Assembly (NCBI RefSeq): GCF_026410405.1
Contig: NZ_JAPMLN010000015.1
Location: forward strand, 1-64,000
Length of the DNA stretch: 64,000 nucleotides
Reading direction: 5' to 3'
From: Marinicella gelatinilytica
GTDB lineage: Bacteria > Pseudomonadota > Gammaproteobacteria > Xanthomonadales > Marinicellaceae
Numbering within the stretch: position 1 is the first letter of the stretch; the number at the start of each line of letters is the position of its first letter. The notes beneath the pieces are model-generated. The model ran no database searches. It was given only the letters and a program-made list of their open reading frames with translations, and was not told the DNA's origin. Positions 35,848 through 44,984 of this stretch are shown one piece after another. A program made the position numbers and the translations under genes.

Positions 35848-36943
35848 TTAAACCCCTTGTTTTAAACTGGCTTCAATAAACTTATCCAAATCACCATCAA
35901 GAACGGCTTGGGTGTTGGTGTTTTCTACGCCGGTACGGAGGTCTTTAATACGTGATTGATCCAGTACATAGGATCGAATTTGACTACCCCAACCAATATC
36001 AGATTTGTCGTCTTCCACGGATTGTGACTGTTCGTTTCGTTTTTGCATTTCCAATTCGTACAACCGTGATTTTAATTGTTTCATGGCAGCGGCTTTATTT
36101 TGGTGTTGTGATCGACCATTTTGACACTGTACCACGGTGTTGGTTGGTAAATGAGTAATACGCACAGCCGATTCAGTTTTATTAACGTGCTGACCACCGG
36201 CACCGGATGAACGATAAACATCAATGCGTAAATCAGCGGGGTTTATATCCACTTCAAAGTCATCATCCACTTCAGGTGAAACAAAAACCGCCACAAAACT
36301 TGTATGACGTTTATTATTAGAATCAAAAGGAGATTTTCGCACCAGCCGGTGAACCCCGGTTTCGCTGCGTAACCAGCCATAAGCATAATCACCTTCAACT
36401 CTAATGGTGGCAGATTTAATACCTGCCACATCACCGGCGGAGACTTCCATTAATTCGGCTTTCCAGCCACGAGATTCAAACCAGCGCAAATACATACGCA
36501 ATACCATATTGGCCCAATCCTGTGCTTCGGTACCTCCGGAGCCGGATTGAATATCCACAAAGGCATTATTGGCATCCATTTTGCCTGAGAACATTTTTTG
36601 GAATTCCATGCGTTCCACTTTTTGTTGAATGTCTGCCAGCATTTTCACCACTTCCTGGAAACTATCAGCGTCTTCTTCCTCATCCACCAAACCCAAGAAT
36701 TCCTCGGTATCAGTTAAGGCAAGTTGCAAATCATCCAAAGTGGAAACCACATGGTCTAAAAGAGCCCGTTCCTTGGACAGACTTTCGGCTTTTTCCTGAT
36801 TATTCCAGACATCAGGGTTCTCTAATTCTAAATCAACTTCTTCTAAACGTTCTTTCTTACCATCATAGTCAAAGATACCTCCTCAACGCATCGACACGTT
36901 GTCTGAAGTCATCAATTTGAGCCTCTTGCGGGGCAGTTTCCAT
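35848..36943 (-). CDS. prfB: Peptide chain release factor 2 with programmed +1 frameshift
   Basis: RF2 releases the peptide at UGA and UAA. The start ATG is at 36943. The first 24 codons end in CTT-TGA (TGA at 36871-36869), and a +1 shift past that T continues as [11 protein letters not shown] to the stop at 35848, for 364 residues in total. The main part has the anticodon tripeptide SPF (RKSPFDSNN) and the GGQ motif ([16 protein letters not shown]). This is the classical autoregulatory design: when RF2 is scarce, ribosomes pause at UGA and shift. It begins 3 bp after the dksA stop. Confidence 0.95.
36869..36883 (-). promoter_or_regulatory. prfB programmed frameshift site
   Basis: The minus strand reads AGGAGG-TAT-CTT-TGA-C. 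An internal Shine-Dalgarno sequence (36883-36878) lies three bases before the slippery CTT, which is followed by UGA and C. The spacing is the same as in E. coli prfB. Confidence 0.93.
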
Positions 36944-36946
36944 AAA

Positions 36947-37405
36947 TTATCCTTCGCGGGTTATTTTTTGTTTGAGTTCCCAACGCTCTTGGGCATCAAT
37001 ACACAACGTAGCAATGGGTCTGGCAATGAGACGTGGTAAACCAATTTCTTCATCAGTCTCTTCACAGTAGCCATAATCACCGGATTGAATCCGGTCCAAT
37101 GCCTTATTGACTTTTTTCAGTAATTTACGGTACCGATCTCGGGTTCTTAATTCAAAGGTATTCTCAGTTTCTCTGGAGGCCCTTTCAGCTTCATCACTGA
37201 TATCTCTGGCTTCAGAACGTAAATTGGCAATGGTCTCATTAGACTCATTCAGCAATTCTTCTTTCCATTGTTCGATTCTGCGACGAAAATATTCAATGTG
37301 CTTATCACACATGTATTCTTCTTTTTCAGTGGGCACATAGCCTTCTGGTAATTCTAACTTAGGGGTATAACCTTCAGGTAAGTCGTTAATACTTCTTTCA
37401 GCCAT
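36947..37405 (-). CDS. dksA: DksA-type RNA polymerase regulator with degenerate zinc finger
   Basis: DksA binds the RNA polymerase secondary channel and acts with ppGpp on rRNA and amino-acid promoters. The start was set at ATG 37405 (MAERSIND) behind AAGGAGA, giving 152 residues. An in-frame upstream start would add 12 residues without a ribosome site. Aligned residue for residue with E. coli DksA, the zinc-finger cysteines are C114, T117, C135 and A138, so two of four ligands are lost. The coiled-coil tip is D71-x-x-E74-x-A76 where E. coli has D-x-x-D-x-A. It should still fold, as two-cysteine DksA2-type proteins do, perhaps independently of zinc. Confidence 0.9.
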   Translation of the reverse strand: MAERSINDLPEGYTPKLELPEGYVPTEKEEYMCDKHIEYFRRRIEQWKEELLNESNETIANLRSEARDISDEAERASRETENTFELRTRDRYRKLLKKVNKALDRIQSGDYGYCEETDEEIGLPRLIARPIATLCIDAQERWELKQKITREG

Positions 37406-37552
37406 AATTGTCTCCTTTATATGCCACCGAATTTGGTGCACATGCTAAAATATGGATTCATGGTTAATTTTCAATGCTGGATACAATCCATCACGTGTAC
37501 AAATTAAGCCGAACTTTATACCTGAATCTGACCAAAAGAACAACTGTTTTTA

Positions 37553-37819
37553 ATGATAAGATCACTATTCATTCAACTTTTGAAAGGCTACCAGTTGCTT
37601 ATTAGCCCGTTTCTTGGCAACCGCTGCCGGTTTTATCCCAGCTGTTCAGAATACATGATTATTGCGGTACAGAGATTTGGTATTTTTCGTGGCATGTGGC
37701 TCGGCTTTAAACGCCTCGGTCGATGTCATCCACTAACGGAAGGCGGGGTTGATCCAGTACCGGAATCAAAATCAACAAAACAAACAGAACCACCTAAAAA
37801 CGAACAAGGCGCCAATTAA
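37553..37819 (+). CDS. yidD: Membrane protein insertion efficiency factor YidD
   Basis: This 88-residue protein shows the YidD block [22 protein letters not shown] (conserved Cys and Pro) and the later [12 protein letters not shown]. YidD sits at the inner membrane and aids YidC-dependent insertion. In most gammaproteobacteria it lies between rnpA and yidC. Here it stands alone between dksA and a DUF885 gene, so it has moved from its usual locus. Confidence 0.92.
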   Translation: MIRSLFIQLLKGYQLLISPFLGNRCRFYPSCSEYMIIAVQRFGIFRGMWLGFKRLGRCHPLTEGGVDPVPESKSTKQTEPPKNEQGAN

Positions 37820-37827
37820 TACCCATT

Positions 37828-37852
37828 GTAGAGACAAGGCATGCCTTGTCTC
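37828..37852 (+). repeat. GTAG-tagged palindrome (REP-like), copy 4
   Basis: GTAG overlaps a 22-bp perfect palindrome (half-site GAGACAAGGCA, 37831-37852) between the convergent yidD and DUF885 genes. The core GACAAGGC-ATGCC-TTGTC recurs at 62893-62912 with the same tag. Confidence 0.65.
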
Positions 37853-37869
37853 TGTCTAATGTGCATTTA

Positions 37870-39777
37870 TCATTCCGATTTGTCAGCCATTTGTTCATTT
37901 ATGGCCTGATTTACACGTTTTTTCAAAAGGCCCATCGGCACCGCACCACCGGTGAGAATCCAATCGTGAAAATCTTTCATAGAGAAATCATCACCAAGTT
38001 GTTTTTGTGCATATTCTCGCAGTTTTAATATCTCAATCATGCCAAGTTTATAGCCCAAGGCTTGTCCCGGCCACACCATATAGCGTTCCACTTCAGCCAC
38101 AGCATCCGATTCAACCACCGCGCCCACGGTTTTCATGTAATCGATGGCTTGCTCCCGACTCCACTTTTTATGGTGTAATCCGGTATCCACCACCAAGCGT
38201 ACGGCACGGAATAATTCTGCTTTTAAGCGGCCCACATCACTCATCGGATCATCTTCATATTGACCCATTTCCTTGGCCAACAACTCTGCATATAAAGCCC
38301 AGCCTTCACTGTAGGCATTAAAAGAAGCGATTCGTCGCAATAACGGTAAATCATCTTGTGCCAAGTTGGTGGCAATCTGCCAATGGTGCCCGGGATTGGC
38401 TTCGTGATAGGTTAGGGTTTTCATCTCAAAAGTCGGCACAGCTGTAATGTCCCGCAAATTAATCCAATAAATCCCCGGCTGACTGCCGTCAATACTGGGC
38501 GATGAATACATACCGCCGGGCGCAGAGGCCTCACGCGCTTTAGAGAAGGGCCTAACCTCAATGCCATAAGGCGGTGTTGAATTAAACATCGCCGCTAATT
38601 TCGGGGTAAATTCATCAATATAGCGATTCAAATCAGCAATCACATTCAATCGACCGGCATCACTGTCTTCATATAAATAAGCAGGATCCTGATTGACAGC
38701 CATTAGACGCTCTGCCACCGTGCCTTCGTCATAGTCTAGAGATTGAAGCAATACATCCAATTCCGAATTAATACGTGCAACCTCATCTAATCCCAATTGA
38801 TGAATTTCATCTGGTGTTAAATCCGTATCTCCCAGGTTTTTAACCGCCTCCCGATAATAGGCGGCACCATTGGGCTGTGCCCAGATTCCGGCCTCCGGTC
38901 GGGCTTTCATAACTAATTGTTGCTGTAAATGAATCATCAGGCCATACGAGCCATAAACATTTTGTTCAATGGCCTGCTCGGCTTGCGCCAAGAGATCATC
39001 ACGACGTTCAGCCGATACATCATTTATGTTCGGTAATTCTGTGCTTAAACGCAGATACAGCGGATGTTCCTTGACCACGGGTGCCACAAAACTTTGCAAC
39101 GCCTTAATGGCTTTTTCAACAATCACTTTCGGCGGTATCCAGTCCTGACTGACATCGGCATCGAGTTTCGCCACCAGCGACTGTACAAAACCGTCAAACG
39201 CTTCCAAACGCGCAATATAAGCCAACACATCCGCTTCGGATTGAAGCGGCTGATTGGTAACAATTTGATTGGGCACATCAATTAACGGCCCATTGATTTG
39301 ATTCACTATAAACGGCGACAAACCCATCCAAGGATCAATATAACCAATCGAAAAATCATCAGCCCCGCCATAATATCGATTAAGATGCATCATCACCGCT
39401 TTATTCTCCGCCGCCTGCCCTGTGTTGGTTTCCTGTGTTTCAATCTGTTTATTCAGTGCCCTGAACCCTTGTCGAAGTTGCTTGTCAGCATCCGGACTGT
39501 AATCACCTAATTTAGACTGAAAACCATCACCGGCCACGCTTTCATCAACCCCCAATACCGTGGCATAAGTGGATCTGGCTGTTAACAGATTTTGTACGCT
39601 TTGCCGGTAATATCGTAATAATAACTGATCTGGTTTTTGAGCTTGTTGCTCACTTTCGACGGCTTTTGAATGTGCCTGCTCAGGCGCAACCCCGCTTGGA
39701 CTGGAATTATCTGTCGTTGACTCACCTTGACAAGCTGTTAAACCTAAAACACACATTAAAGTAATTAGCAGACGCAT
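37870..39777 (-). CDS. DUF885 family lipoprotein (putative metallo-hydrolase)
   Basis: This 635-residue protein has a lipoprotein signal peptide with lipobox LTAC (Cys16) and a Ser/Gln-rich linker, so it is anchored in the envelope. The conserved HEANPGHHWQ block (about residue 460) is the family's variant of a zinc-binding HExxH-like motif. EGWALYAELLAKEMG supplies a further Glu. GQALGYKLGMIEI near the end is also typical. DUF885 proteins resemble M32/M3-type peptidases in fold, and the activity here is probably peptidase-like but unproven. It is monocistronic. Confidence 0.85.
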   Translation of the reverse strand: MRLLITLMCVLGLTACQGESTTDNSSPSGVAPEQAHSKAVESEQQAQKPDQLLLRYYRQSVQNLLTARSTYATVLGVDESVAGDGFQSKLGDYSPDADKQLRQGFRALNKQIETQETNTGQAAENKAVMMHLNRYYGGADDFSIGYIDPWMGLSPFIVNQINGPLIDVPNQIVTNQPLQSEADVLAYIARLEAFDGFVQSLVAKLDADVSQDWIPPKVIVEKAIKALQSFVAPVVKEHPLYLRLSTELPNINDVSAERRDDLLAQAEQAIEQNVYGSYGLMIHLQQQLVMKARPEAGIWAQPNGAAYYREAVKNLGDTDLTPDEIHQLGLDEVARINSELDVLLQSLDYDEGTVAERLMAVNQDPAYLYEDSDAGRLNVIADLNRYIDEFTPKLAAMFNSTPPYGIEVRPFSKAREASAPGGMYSSPSIDGSQPGIYWINLRDITAVPTFEMKTLTYHEANPGHHWQIATNLAQDDLPLLRRIASFNAYSEGWALYAELLAKEMGQYEDDPMSDVGRLKAELFRAVRLVVDTGLHHKKWSREQAIDYMKTVGAVVESDAVAEVERYMVWPGQALGYKLGMIEILKLREYAQKQLGDDFSMKDFHDWILTGGAVPMGLLKKRVNQAINEQMADKSE

Positions 39778-39870
39778 GGTTATTCCTGATTCTTAAAGCC
39801 ATAGATAATAGTCCATCACCGTTTGTTAATCTATCATTTATTAATTTATAACAACAAGATTATTTTATTA

Positions 39871-39899
39871 TTGTTAATCGTTCTCATTATCACTATAAT
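39871..39899 (+). promoter_or_regulatory. Fur-regulated promoter of the FecA-like receptor
   Basis: TTGTTA (39871-39876), a 17-bp spacer and TATAAT (39894-39899) form a strong sigma-70 promoter. The spacer overlaps a Fur box at 39873-39891. On the minus strand this reads GATAATGAGAACGATTAAC, a good match to the 19-bp consensus. Iron repression is expected. Confidence 0.75.
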
Positions 39900-39932
39900 T
39901 CGCAACCTCTTAAAATTTATAAATTAAATACC

Positions 39933-42197
39933 ATGAATCAAAGACATTACATGTCAGTATTGTTGGCTTTGGTCGCAGGATCAGCAGCTGCAGAAGACGT
40001 AACAACCGCGAGTCAAAGCATCAAACTGGATCCGGTGGTTATCATCGGTTCATCAGAAGACGCCCAGGAAGTGACCGGTTCGGCACATGTTCTGGATGAG
40101 ACTGATTTTGAAAAATTCAAAAACACCGACATCCAGAAAGTATTACGACAAGTACCCGGCGTATCCATTCAAGTAGAAGACGGTTACGGCTTAAGACCCA
40201 ACATCAGTATTCGTGGCGTTGTCACCGAACGCAGTGGTCGAATTACTTTATTAGAAGACAATGTCTTAATCTCACCAGCACCCTACTCCGCACCCTCAGC
40301 TTATTACTTTCCTACCACCGGCCGTATGAATGGTATTGAAATACTCAAAGGCCCGGCAGCCATTACCCAAGGCCCTTACACCATTGGTGGTGCCATAAAC
40401 ATGATTTCGACACCCATCCCCAATGATACCGCTGGACGCTTAAGCTTTGAGTACGGCGAAGACGCCACATGGCGTTTACATGGCCATTATGGAGATTCTT
40501 TTGAAAACTTTGGTTATTTGGTTGAGACGCATAATTGGCAATCTGACGGTTTTCAAACCATTGATCGCAGTGATACCGATACCGGTTTGGATAAAGACGA
40601 TTATATGGTTAAACTGCGTTTTAATAACTCACCCCAAGCCGGTGGCATTTACCAACAATTTGATTTAAAACTCCAATCAGCCGATGAATCATCCAATCAA
40701 TCTTACTTGGGTTTAACCGATGATGATTTTAAGGCAAACCCTTATCGACGTTACGGATTGACTGAATTAGATAACATTAAAACAGATCACGAGCAAGTGA
40801 TTGCCCGTTATTCTCTTGAGTTTAATGAAAATCTGGCTTTACGTGCCACTGCTTATAACAATGAACATGCCAGAAACTGGTTCAAAACCCAAGGTTTTGA
40901 CGCAAATGGCAGTGCCAATGCCCAAGATTTCAGTGGCACCGGCTGGGGTTCAATTATCAACGCAGTAAACCGTGGCACTGATATCAACGGTTTAACGGCA
41001 GCCGACTTGCAGGCTATTTTGGATGGTGCAGATACCGCTGATGGCGCCATCCAAATTCGTGCCAACAACCGCGAATACCACTCACGCGGCATCCAACTTA
41101 ATTTGGACTGGGGTACCACCATTGGTGATGCCAACCATCAATTTGAGTTTGGTTTACGCTGGCACGAAGATGAAGAAGACCGTTTACAGAGAAATTCAAC
41201 CTACAGTCAAACTGACGGCCAGTTGTTGTTAAGTGATCTGGGTTTATTGGGCAATGCGGGTAATCGTATCCAACAAGCCGAAGCCTTGGCTTTACACATA
41301 TATGACCGCATTGAAATCGGTCAATGGGTGTTTACACCGGGACTGCGTTACGAAAACATCGATCAAAAACGTATTCGCTATGAAACCCGCAGTGACCGCA
41401 CAGATAATCCAGCTTCCAGAACCGCAGACAGTATTCGTGACATTCGCGAAAATAGTACTGAAGTGCTGTTACCAGGCGTTGGTGCTTTGTACAAATTTGG
41501 TAACGGATTCTCTCTGGTTGCCGGTATTCACAAGGGCTTTACGGCGCCGACCAACGCACCGGGTGTCAGAGAAGAAAAAGCCATTAATTATGAAGCCGGT
41601 TTACGTTTCAATAAGGGTTTGTTTCGCGCGGAAATGATTGGTTTCCACAGCAATTACGATAACCTCTTGGGTGTCTGTACCGTGTCCAGTGGCTCAAACT
41701 GTGAAATTGGCGATGCTTTTAATGGCGATGCTGCCAGCATTACCGGCTTAGAAGCAAATATCAACCACCAGTGGGACTTAGCCTCAGGATGGTCGGTACC
41801 GGTATTAGCCAGTTACACTTACATTGATGGCACCTTTGACAGTGACATTGCGGATACTGACTTCTTCGGCGATGTCAGTAAAGGCGACCCGTTACCCCAA
41901 ATCCCTGAGAATCAACTTTATGCTGAAATCGGCTTAGTCAATAACAAATGGGCATTCTATCTATCAGGTAACTACATAGATGAAACTTGCACTCAGGCCT
42001 CTTGTGGCGAATTTGAGTCCACTGACAGTGCTTTTTTTGTCGATCTATCAACACGTTTTCAAGCCACCAATAGGCTGTCTGTGTTCGCCAAAATTGAAAA
42101 TCTGAATGAAGAAGACGCCATTTTAGGCCGCTTACCCTATGGTGCAAGACCCTATCGCGGTCGCACCGCAGTGGTGGGCATGCAAATGGACTTTTAA
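39933..42197 (+). CDS. TonB-dependent iron receptor, FecA-like
   Basis: This 754-residue outer-membrane barrel has a signal peptide (MNQRHYMSVLLALVAGSAAA). The plug domain is about residues 35-165, with LRQVPGVSIQVEDGYGLRPN and IRGVVTERSGRITLLED. Its PAPYSAPSAYYFPTTGRM and GPYTIGGAINM segments are those of ferric-citrate FecA-like receptors. The barrel ends in ...VVGMQMDF with C-terminal Phe, as BamA substrates do. It has no N-terminal signalling domain, so it is not the FecR-regulated kind. The Fur-type promoter and the neighbouring ferric ABC transporter support a role in ferric-chelate uptake. Confidence 0.88.
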   Translation: MNQRHYMSVLLALVAGSAAAEDVTTASQSIKLDPVVIIGSSEDAQEVTGSAHVLDETDFEKFKNTDIQKVLRQVPGVSIQVEDGYGLRPNISIRGVVTERSGRITLLEDNVLISPAPYSAPSAYYFPTTGRMNGIEILKGPAAITQGPYTIGGAINMISTPIPNDTAGRLSFEYGEDATWRLHGHYGDSFENFGYLVETHNWQSDGFQTIDRSDTDTGLDKDDYMVKLRFNNSPQAGGIYQQFDLKLQSADESSNQSYLGLTDDDFKANPYRRYGLTELDNIKTDHEQVIARYSLEFNENLALRATAYNNEHARNWFKTQGFDANGSANAQDFSGTGWGSIINAVNRGTDINGLTAADLQAILDGADTADGAIQIRANNREYHSRGIQLNLDWGTTIGDANHQFEFGLRWHEDEEDRLQRNSTYSQTDGQLLLSDLGLLGNAGNRIQQAEALALHIYDRIEIGQWVFTPGLRYENIDQKRIRYETRSDRTDNPASRTADSIRDIRENSTEVLLPGVGALYKFGNGFSLVAGIHKGFTAPTNAPGVREEKAINYEAGLRFNKGLFRAEMIGFHSNYDNLLGVCTVSSGSNCEIGDAFNGDAASITGLEANINHQWDLASGWSVPVLASYTYIDGTFDSDIADTDFFGDVSKGDPLPQIPENQLYAEIGLVNNKWAFYLSGNYIDETCTQASCGEFESTDSAFFVDLSTRFQATNRLSVFAKIENLNEEDAILGRLPYGARPYRGRTAVVGMQMDF

Positions 42198-42210
42198 TCT
42201 GAATTTTGAT

Positions 42211-42243
42211 AATAAACAGCCATGTTTATCATGGCTGTTTATT
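42211..42243. terminator. Bidirectional terminator-like hairpin
   Basis: A 14-bp perfect stem (AATAAACAGCCATG/CATGGCTGTTTATT) with a 5-nt loop lies between two convergent iron genes. The T tracts are short and interrupted, so it may work in both directions with modest strength. Confidence 0.65.
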
Positions 42244-42285
42244 CATCGTGATGGCGCAAACATAATCTCAACGGACGAGAATTGA

Positions 42286-43335
42286 TTACTCTGTAATCAA
42301 AAAGCCGTTGTATTGATTATTGTTGAATGGTTCAATGCATATTGACTGTTGTGATTTGATGGCAAACTCATTGCGAAATTTAATGCGATTGCCATCCTCA
42401 AGTAAGGCTGTAATCAGGTAAAAACCACCTTGGTAAACACAGGCAGACACCACTGCGTTGCTGGTTTGCTTTGGGTTGATGAACAATTGGTTTTTATTCA
42501 CTGCCACTTGTACTTGTTGCTGAGGTGCAAACTTATTTTTGTTGGATAAATCGAAAGATCCAATGGCGGTGTTTAAGCGACCATCTGCGGAGATGCGGCC
42601 GCTGACTAAATTGGCGTGATTTAAAAAGCGCACCACATCGGGATGTGCGGGCTTTTGATACAGATTTGTCGGGGTGTCCCATTGCAATAATTGACCGGAT
42701 AACATCACACCCATCTGATCAGCCACAGCAAAAGCCTCCTCTAAACTGTGAGTTACCCACAACGCCGTTGAATGATCAGCACGCAACATTTGTTTCACTT
42801 CATGCACCAGTTCACTTTGCAAACCGGTTTCAACGCTTGAAAAAGGCTCATCCAATAAAATTAATTGCGGTTTAGGCGCCATCGCCCGAGCCAAGGCCAC
42901 CCGCTGTCGTTGGCCACCGGATAGTTGATGCGGATAGCGGTGTTTAAATTCACTCAAACGACATAATTCCAAGACATCATCCACACGTTGATTTTGTTGT
43001 TGCTGGCTTTGGTTCTGTAAACCGAAAGAAATGTTTTTAGCCACGCTTAGGTGCGGAAACAAGGCCAGATCCTGAAACAGCATGCCCACATTACGCTGCT
43101 GGGGCGGCGTCATCTGCTGAGCACTGGCCACACAATGGTTGTTAATTTCTATACATCCTGAATCAGGCTGTTCAAAACCGGCAATAAGACGCAATAAGGT
43201 GCTTTTGCCGCAGCCGCTGGGTCCCAGCAAACACGCAATCTCACCTTGATTAACGGTTAACGACACATCACTCACAACCTGTCGATAATCGTAAGAAAAG
43301 GCAATGGATTGCAGTTTTAGTGTTTGATTAATCAT
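42286..43335 (-). CDS. fbpC: Ferric ABC transporter ATP-binding protein (FbpC type)
   Basis: This 349-residue ATPase has Walker A GPSGCGKST, signature LSGGQRQRVALARAM, Walker B LILLDEPFSSVE and the H-loop VTHSLEEAFA. The C-terminal TOBE-like regulatory region follows from about 240. The family of polyamine, sulphate and iron importers shares this layout; the ferric assignment rests on the neighbouring permease and binding protein and on the Fur box. It starts 5 bp after the permease stop, as third gene of the operon. Confidence 0.88.
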   Translation of the reverse strand: MINQTLKLQSIAFSYDYRQVVSDVSLTVNQGEIACLLGPSGCGKSTLLRLIAGFEQPDSGCIEINNHCVASAQQMTPPQQRNVGMLFQDLALFPHLSVAKNISFGLQNQSQQQQNQRVDDVLELCRLSEFKHRYPHQLSGGQRQRVALARAMAPKPQLILLDEPFSSVETGLQSELVHEVKQMLRADHSTALWVTHSLEEAFAVADQMGVMLSGQLLQWDTPTNLYQKPAHPDVVRFLNHANLVSGRISADGRLNTAIGSFDLSNKNKFAPQQQVQVAVNKNQLFINPKQTSNAVVSACVYQGGFYLITALLEDGNRIKFRNEFAIKSQQSICIEPFNNNQYNGFLITE

Positions 43336-43340
43336 AACTA

Positions 43341-44963
43341 TTAATTATTGATGCGTTTATTTAACCACAACACCGGCAACAATCCGACCACTACAATACA
43401 AAGTGCCGGTAAGGCAGCATCTGCCAGGCGTTCATCCGATGCCAGTTCATAGGCTTTCACGGCCAAGGTATTAAAATTAAATGGCCGCAACACCAAGGTG
43501 GCGGGTAATTCTTTCAGTAAATCCACAAACACCAGCAACAGTGCCGTCAAAAGTCCGCTTTTTAACAGCGGCAAATGGATTTGTTTAAAAGTAACGAGAT
43601 TGCTTTTACCTGTTAATAAGCTGGCTTCATCAAGATGAGGTTTAATACCTTGATAAGCGGCATCAATGGGTTGCATGCCAACCGCCAGAAAACGAATTAA
43701 ATAAGCAACCATCAAAGCCATGAAGCCGCCGCTAAAAATTAACACAGGTACGCTGTTTGACCAGCCGGACGAAAGCCAGCGGAAACCGACATCTAACCAG
43801 CCAAACGCAATGGTAACTCCCACCGCAATCACGAGCCCAGGTACCGCGTAACCGAGTCCCAATGCCGTTATCAGACGTTTAATGCCAGCTTTTTTAGCAT
43901 TTCTTTTTATATACATTAAAGTGACTGCCACCAAGACAATCAAAATGGCGGTTGCAGCGGCTAACAAAATACCATTAGCAGTTAGTTCAATAAACTCACC
44001 CAACCATTGGCTGAAGTTTGACTGACTAACCATAAAAATCAATAACAAGACCGGCAGAATAAAACCTAACAGCACCACTAAACCACACCAAAAGGAGGCC
44101 ATCCACTTGGCAATTCCCGATAACTGAATCGGACGCGTGTTGACTTGACCGCCGTGAACCACATCATAGCGTGCGGATCCACGCAGGTTCTTTTCCAATA
44201 CCATGATAACAACCACAAATAACAGCAAAATACCGGCAATTTGTGCTGCACCACCCAATGAACCCATACCGAACCACGCTTTTAAAATACCCGTGGTTAA
44301 GGTATTAACGCCAAAATAATCAACAGTGCCGTAATCAGCTAAGGTTTCCATCAAAACCAACGCCACACCACCAAACACAGCAGGCCGTGCCAAAGGTAAA
44401 GCAATTTGTGAAAAATAAGACCAGGTACTGCCGCCTGATAACTGATGAGCTTCCAGCAATTGCTTGGATTGTTGATTAAAAGCCGCGCGGCTCATTAAGT
44501 ATACGTAGGGATATAAAACCACCGTCAGCACCATGATGGCACCACCCAATGAGCGGATATTGGGAAATAAATAGTCACCGTAAGACCAGCCCGTCACACC
44601 TCTCAAAGCGATTTGTAAAGGACCGGAAACATCCAAAAACCAAGTGTATGCATAAGCCACAATATAAGCCGGCATAGCCATGGGTAATATTAACAACCAG
44701 GTAAAATGACGACGTCCGGGAAAATCATGCACTGCCACCAACCAAGCACAACTAACACCCAGCAGTAAAGCACCCAAACCAACGCCGATAACCATCAACA
44801 CTGAATGCAACAAATAGCTGCGCAAAACCGTGGTCACCAAATGCCGCCAAAGATCAGCCTCCGGTGTCAGCAGTTGCAGCAATAATGCCAAAAACGGTAA
44901 ACAGAATAAAGCGGCAATCAGCCACACAACGACATGCGTTGGATTAGATTTAACAACCCCCAT
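43341..44963 (-). CDS. fbpB: Ferric ABC transporter permease (FbpB type)
   Basis: This 540-residue inner-membrane protein has about twelve hydrophobic segments in two homologous halves. Each half has an EAA-like loop contacting the ATPase (EAHQLSGGSTWSYFSQIALPL and DEASLLTGKSNLVTFKQIHLPL). Such fused permeases are typical of ferric (FbpB/SfuB) systems. It is the second gene, 21 bp after the binding protein. Confidence 0.9.
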   Translation of the reverse strand: MGVVKSNPTHVVVWLIAALFCLPFLALLLQLLTPEADLWRHLVTTVLRSYLLHSVLMVIGVGLGALLLGVSCAWLVAVHDFPGRRHFTWLLILPMAMPAYIVAYAYTWFLDVSGPLQIALRGVTGWSYGDYLFPNIRSLGGAIMVLTVVLYPYVYLMSRAAFNQQSKQLLEAHQLSGGSTWSYFSQIALPLARPAVFGGVALVLMETLADYGTVDYFGVNTLTTGILKAWFGMGSLGGAAQIAGILLLFVVVIMVLEKNLRGSARYDVVHGGQVNTRPIQLSGIAKWMASFWCGLVVLLGFILPVLLLIFMVSQSNFSQWLGEFIELTANGILLAAATAILIVLVAVTLMYIKRNAKKAGIKRLITALGLGYAVPGLVIAVGVTIAFGWLDVGFRWLSSGWSNSVPVLIFSGGFMALMVAYLIRFLAVGMQPIDAAYQGIKPHLDEASLLTGKSNLVTFKQIHLPLLKSGLLTALLLVFVDLLKELPATLVLRPFNFNTLAVKAYELASDERLADAALPALCIVVVGLLPVLWLNKRINN

Positions 44964-44984
44964 GTCGGTGCTGATTTATTGTTC

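Noticed and set aside
35848-36750. prfB read as a truncated gene starting at 36750 or as a pseudogene with an internal stop
   Set aside because: The stop lies in the conserved programmed frameshift signal, and the joined product has the normal RF2 length and motifs.
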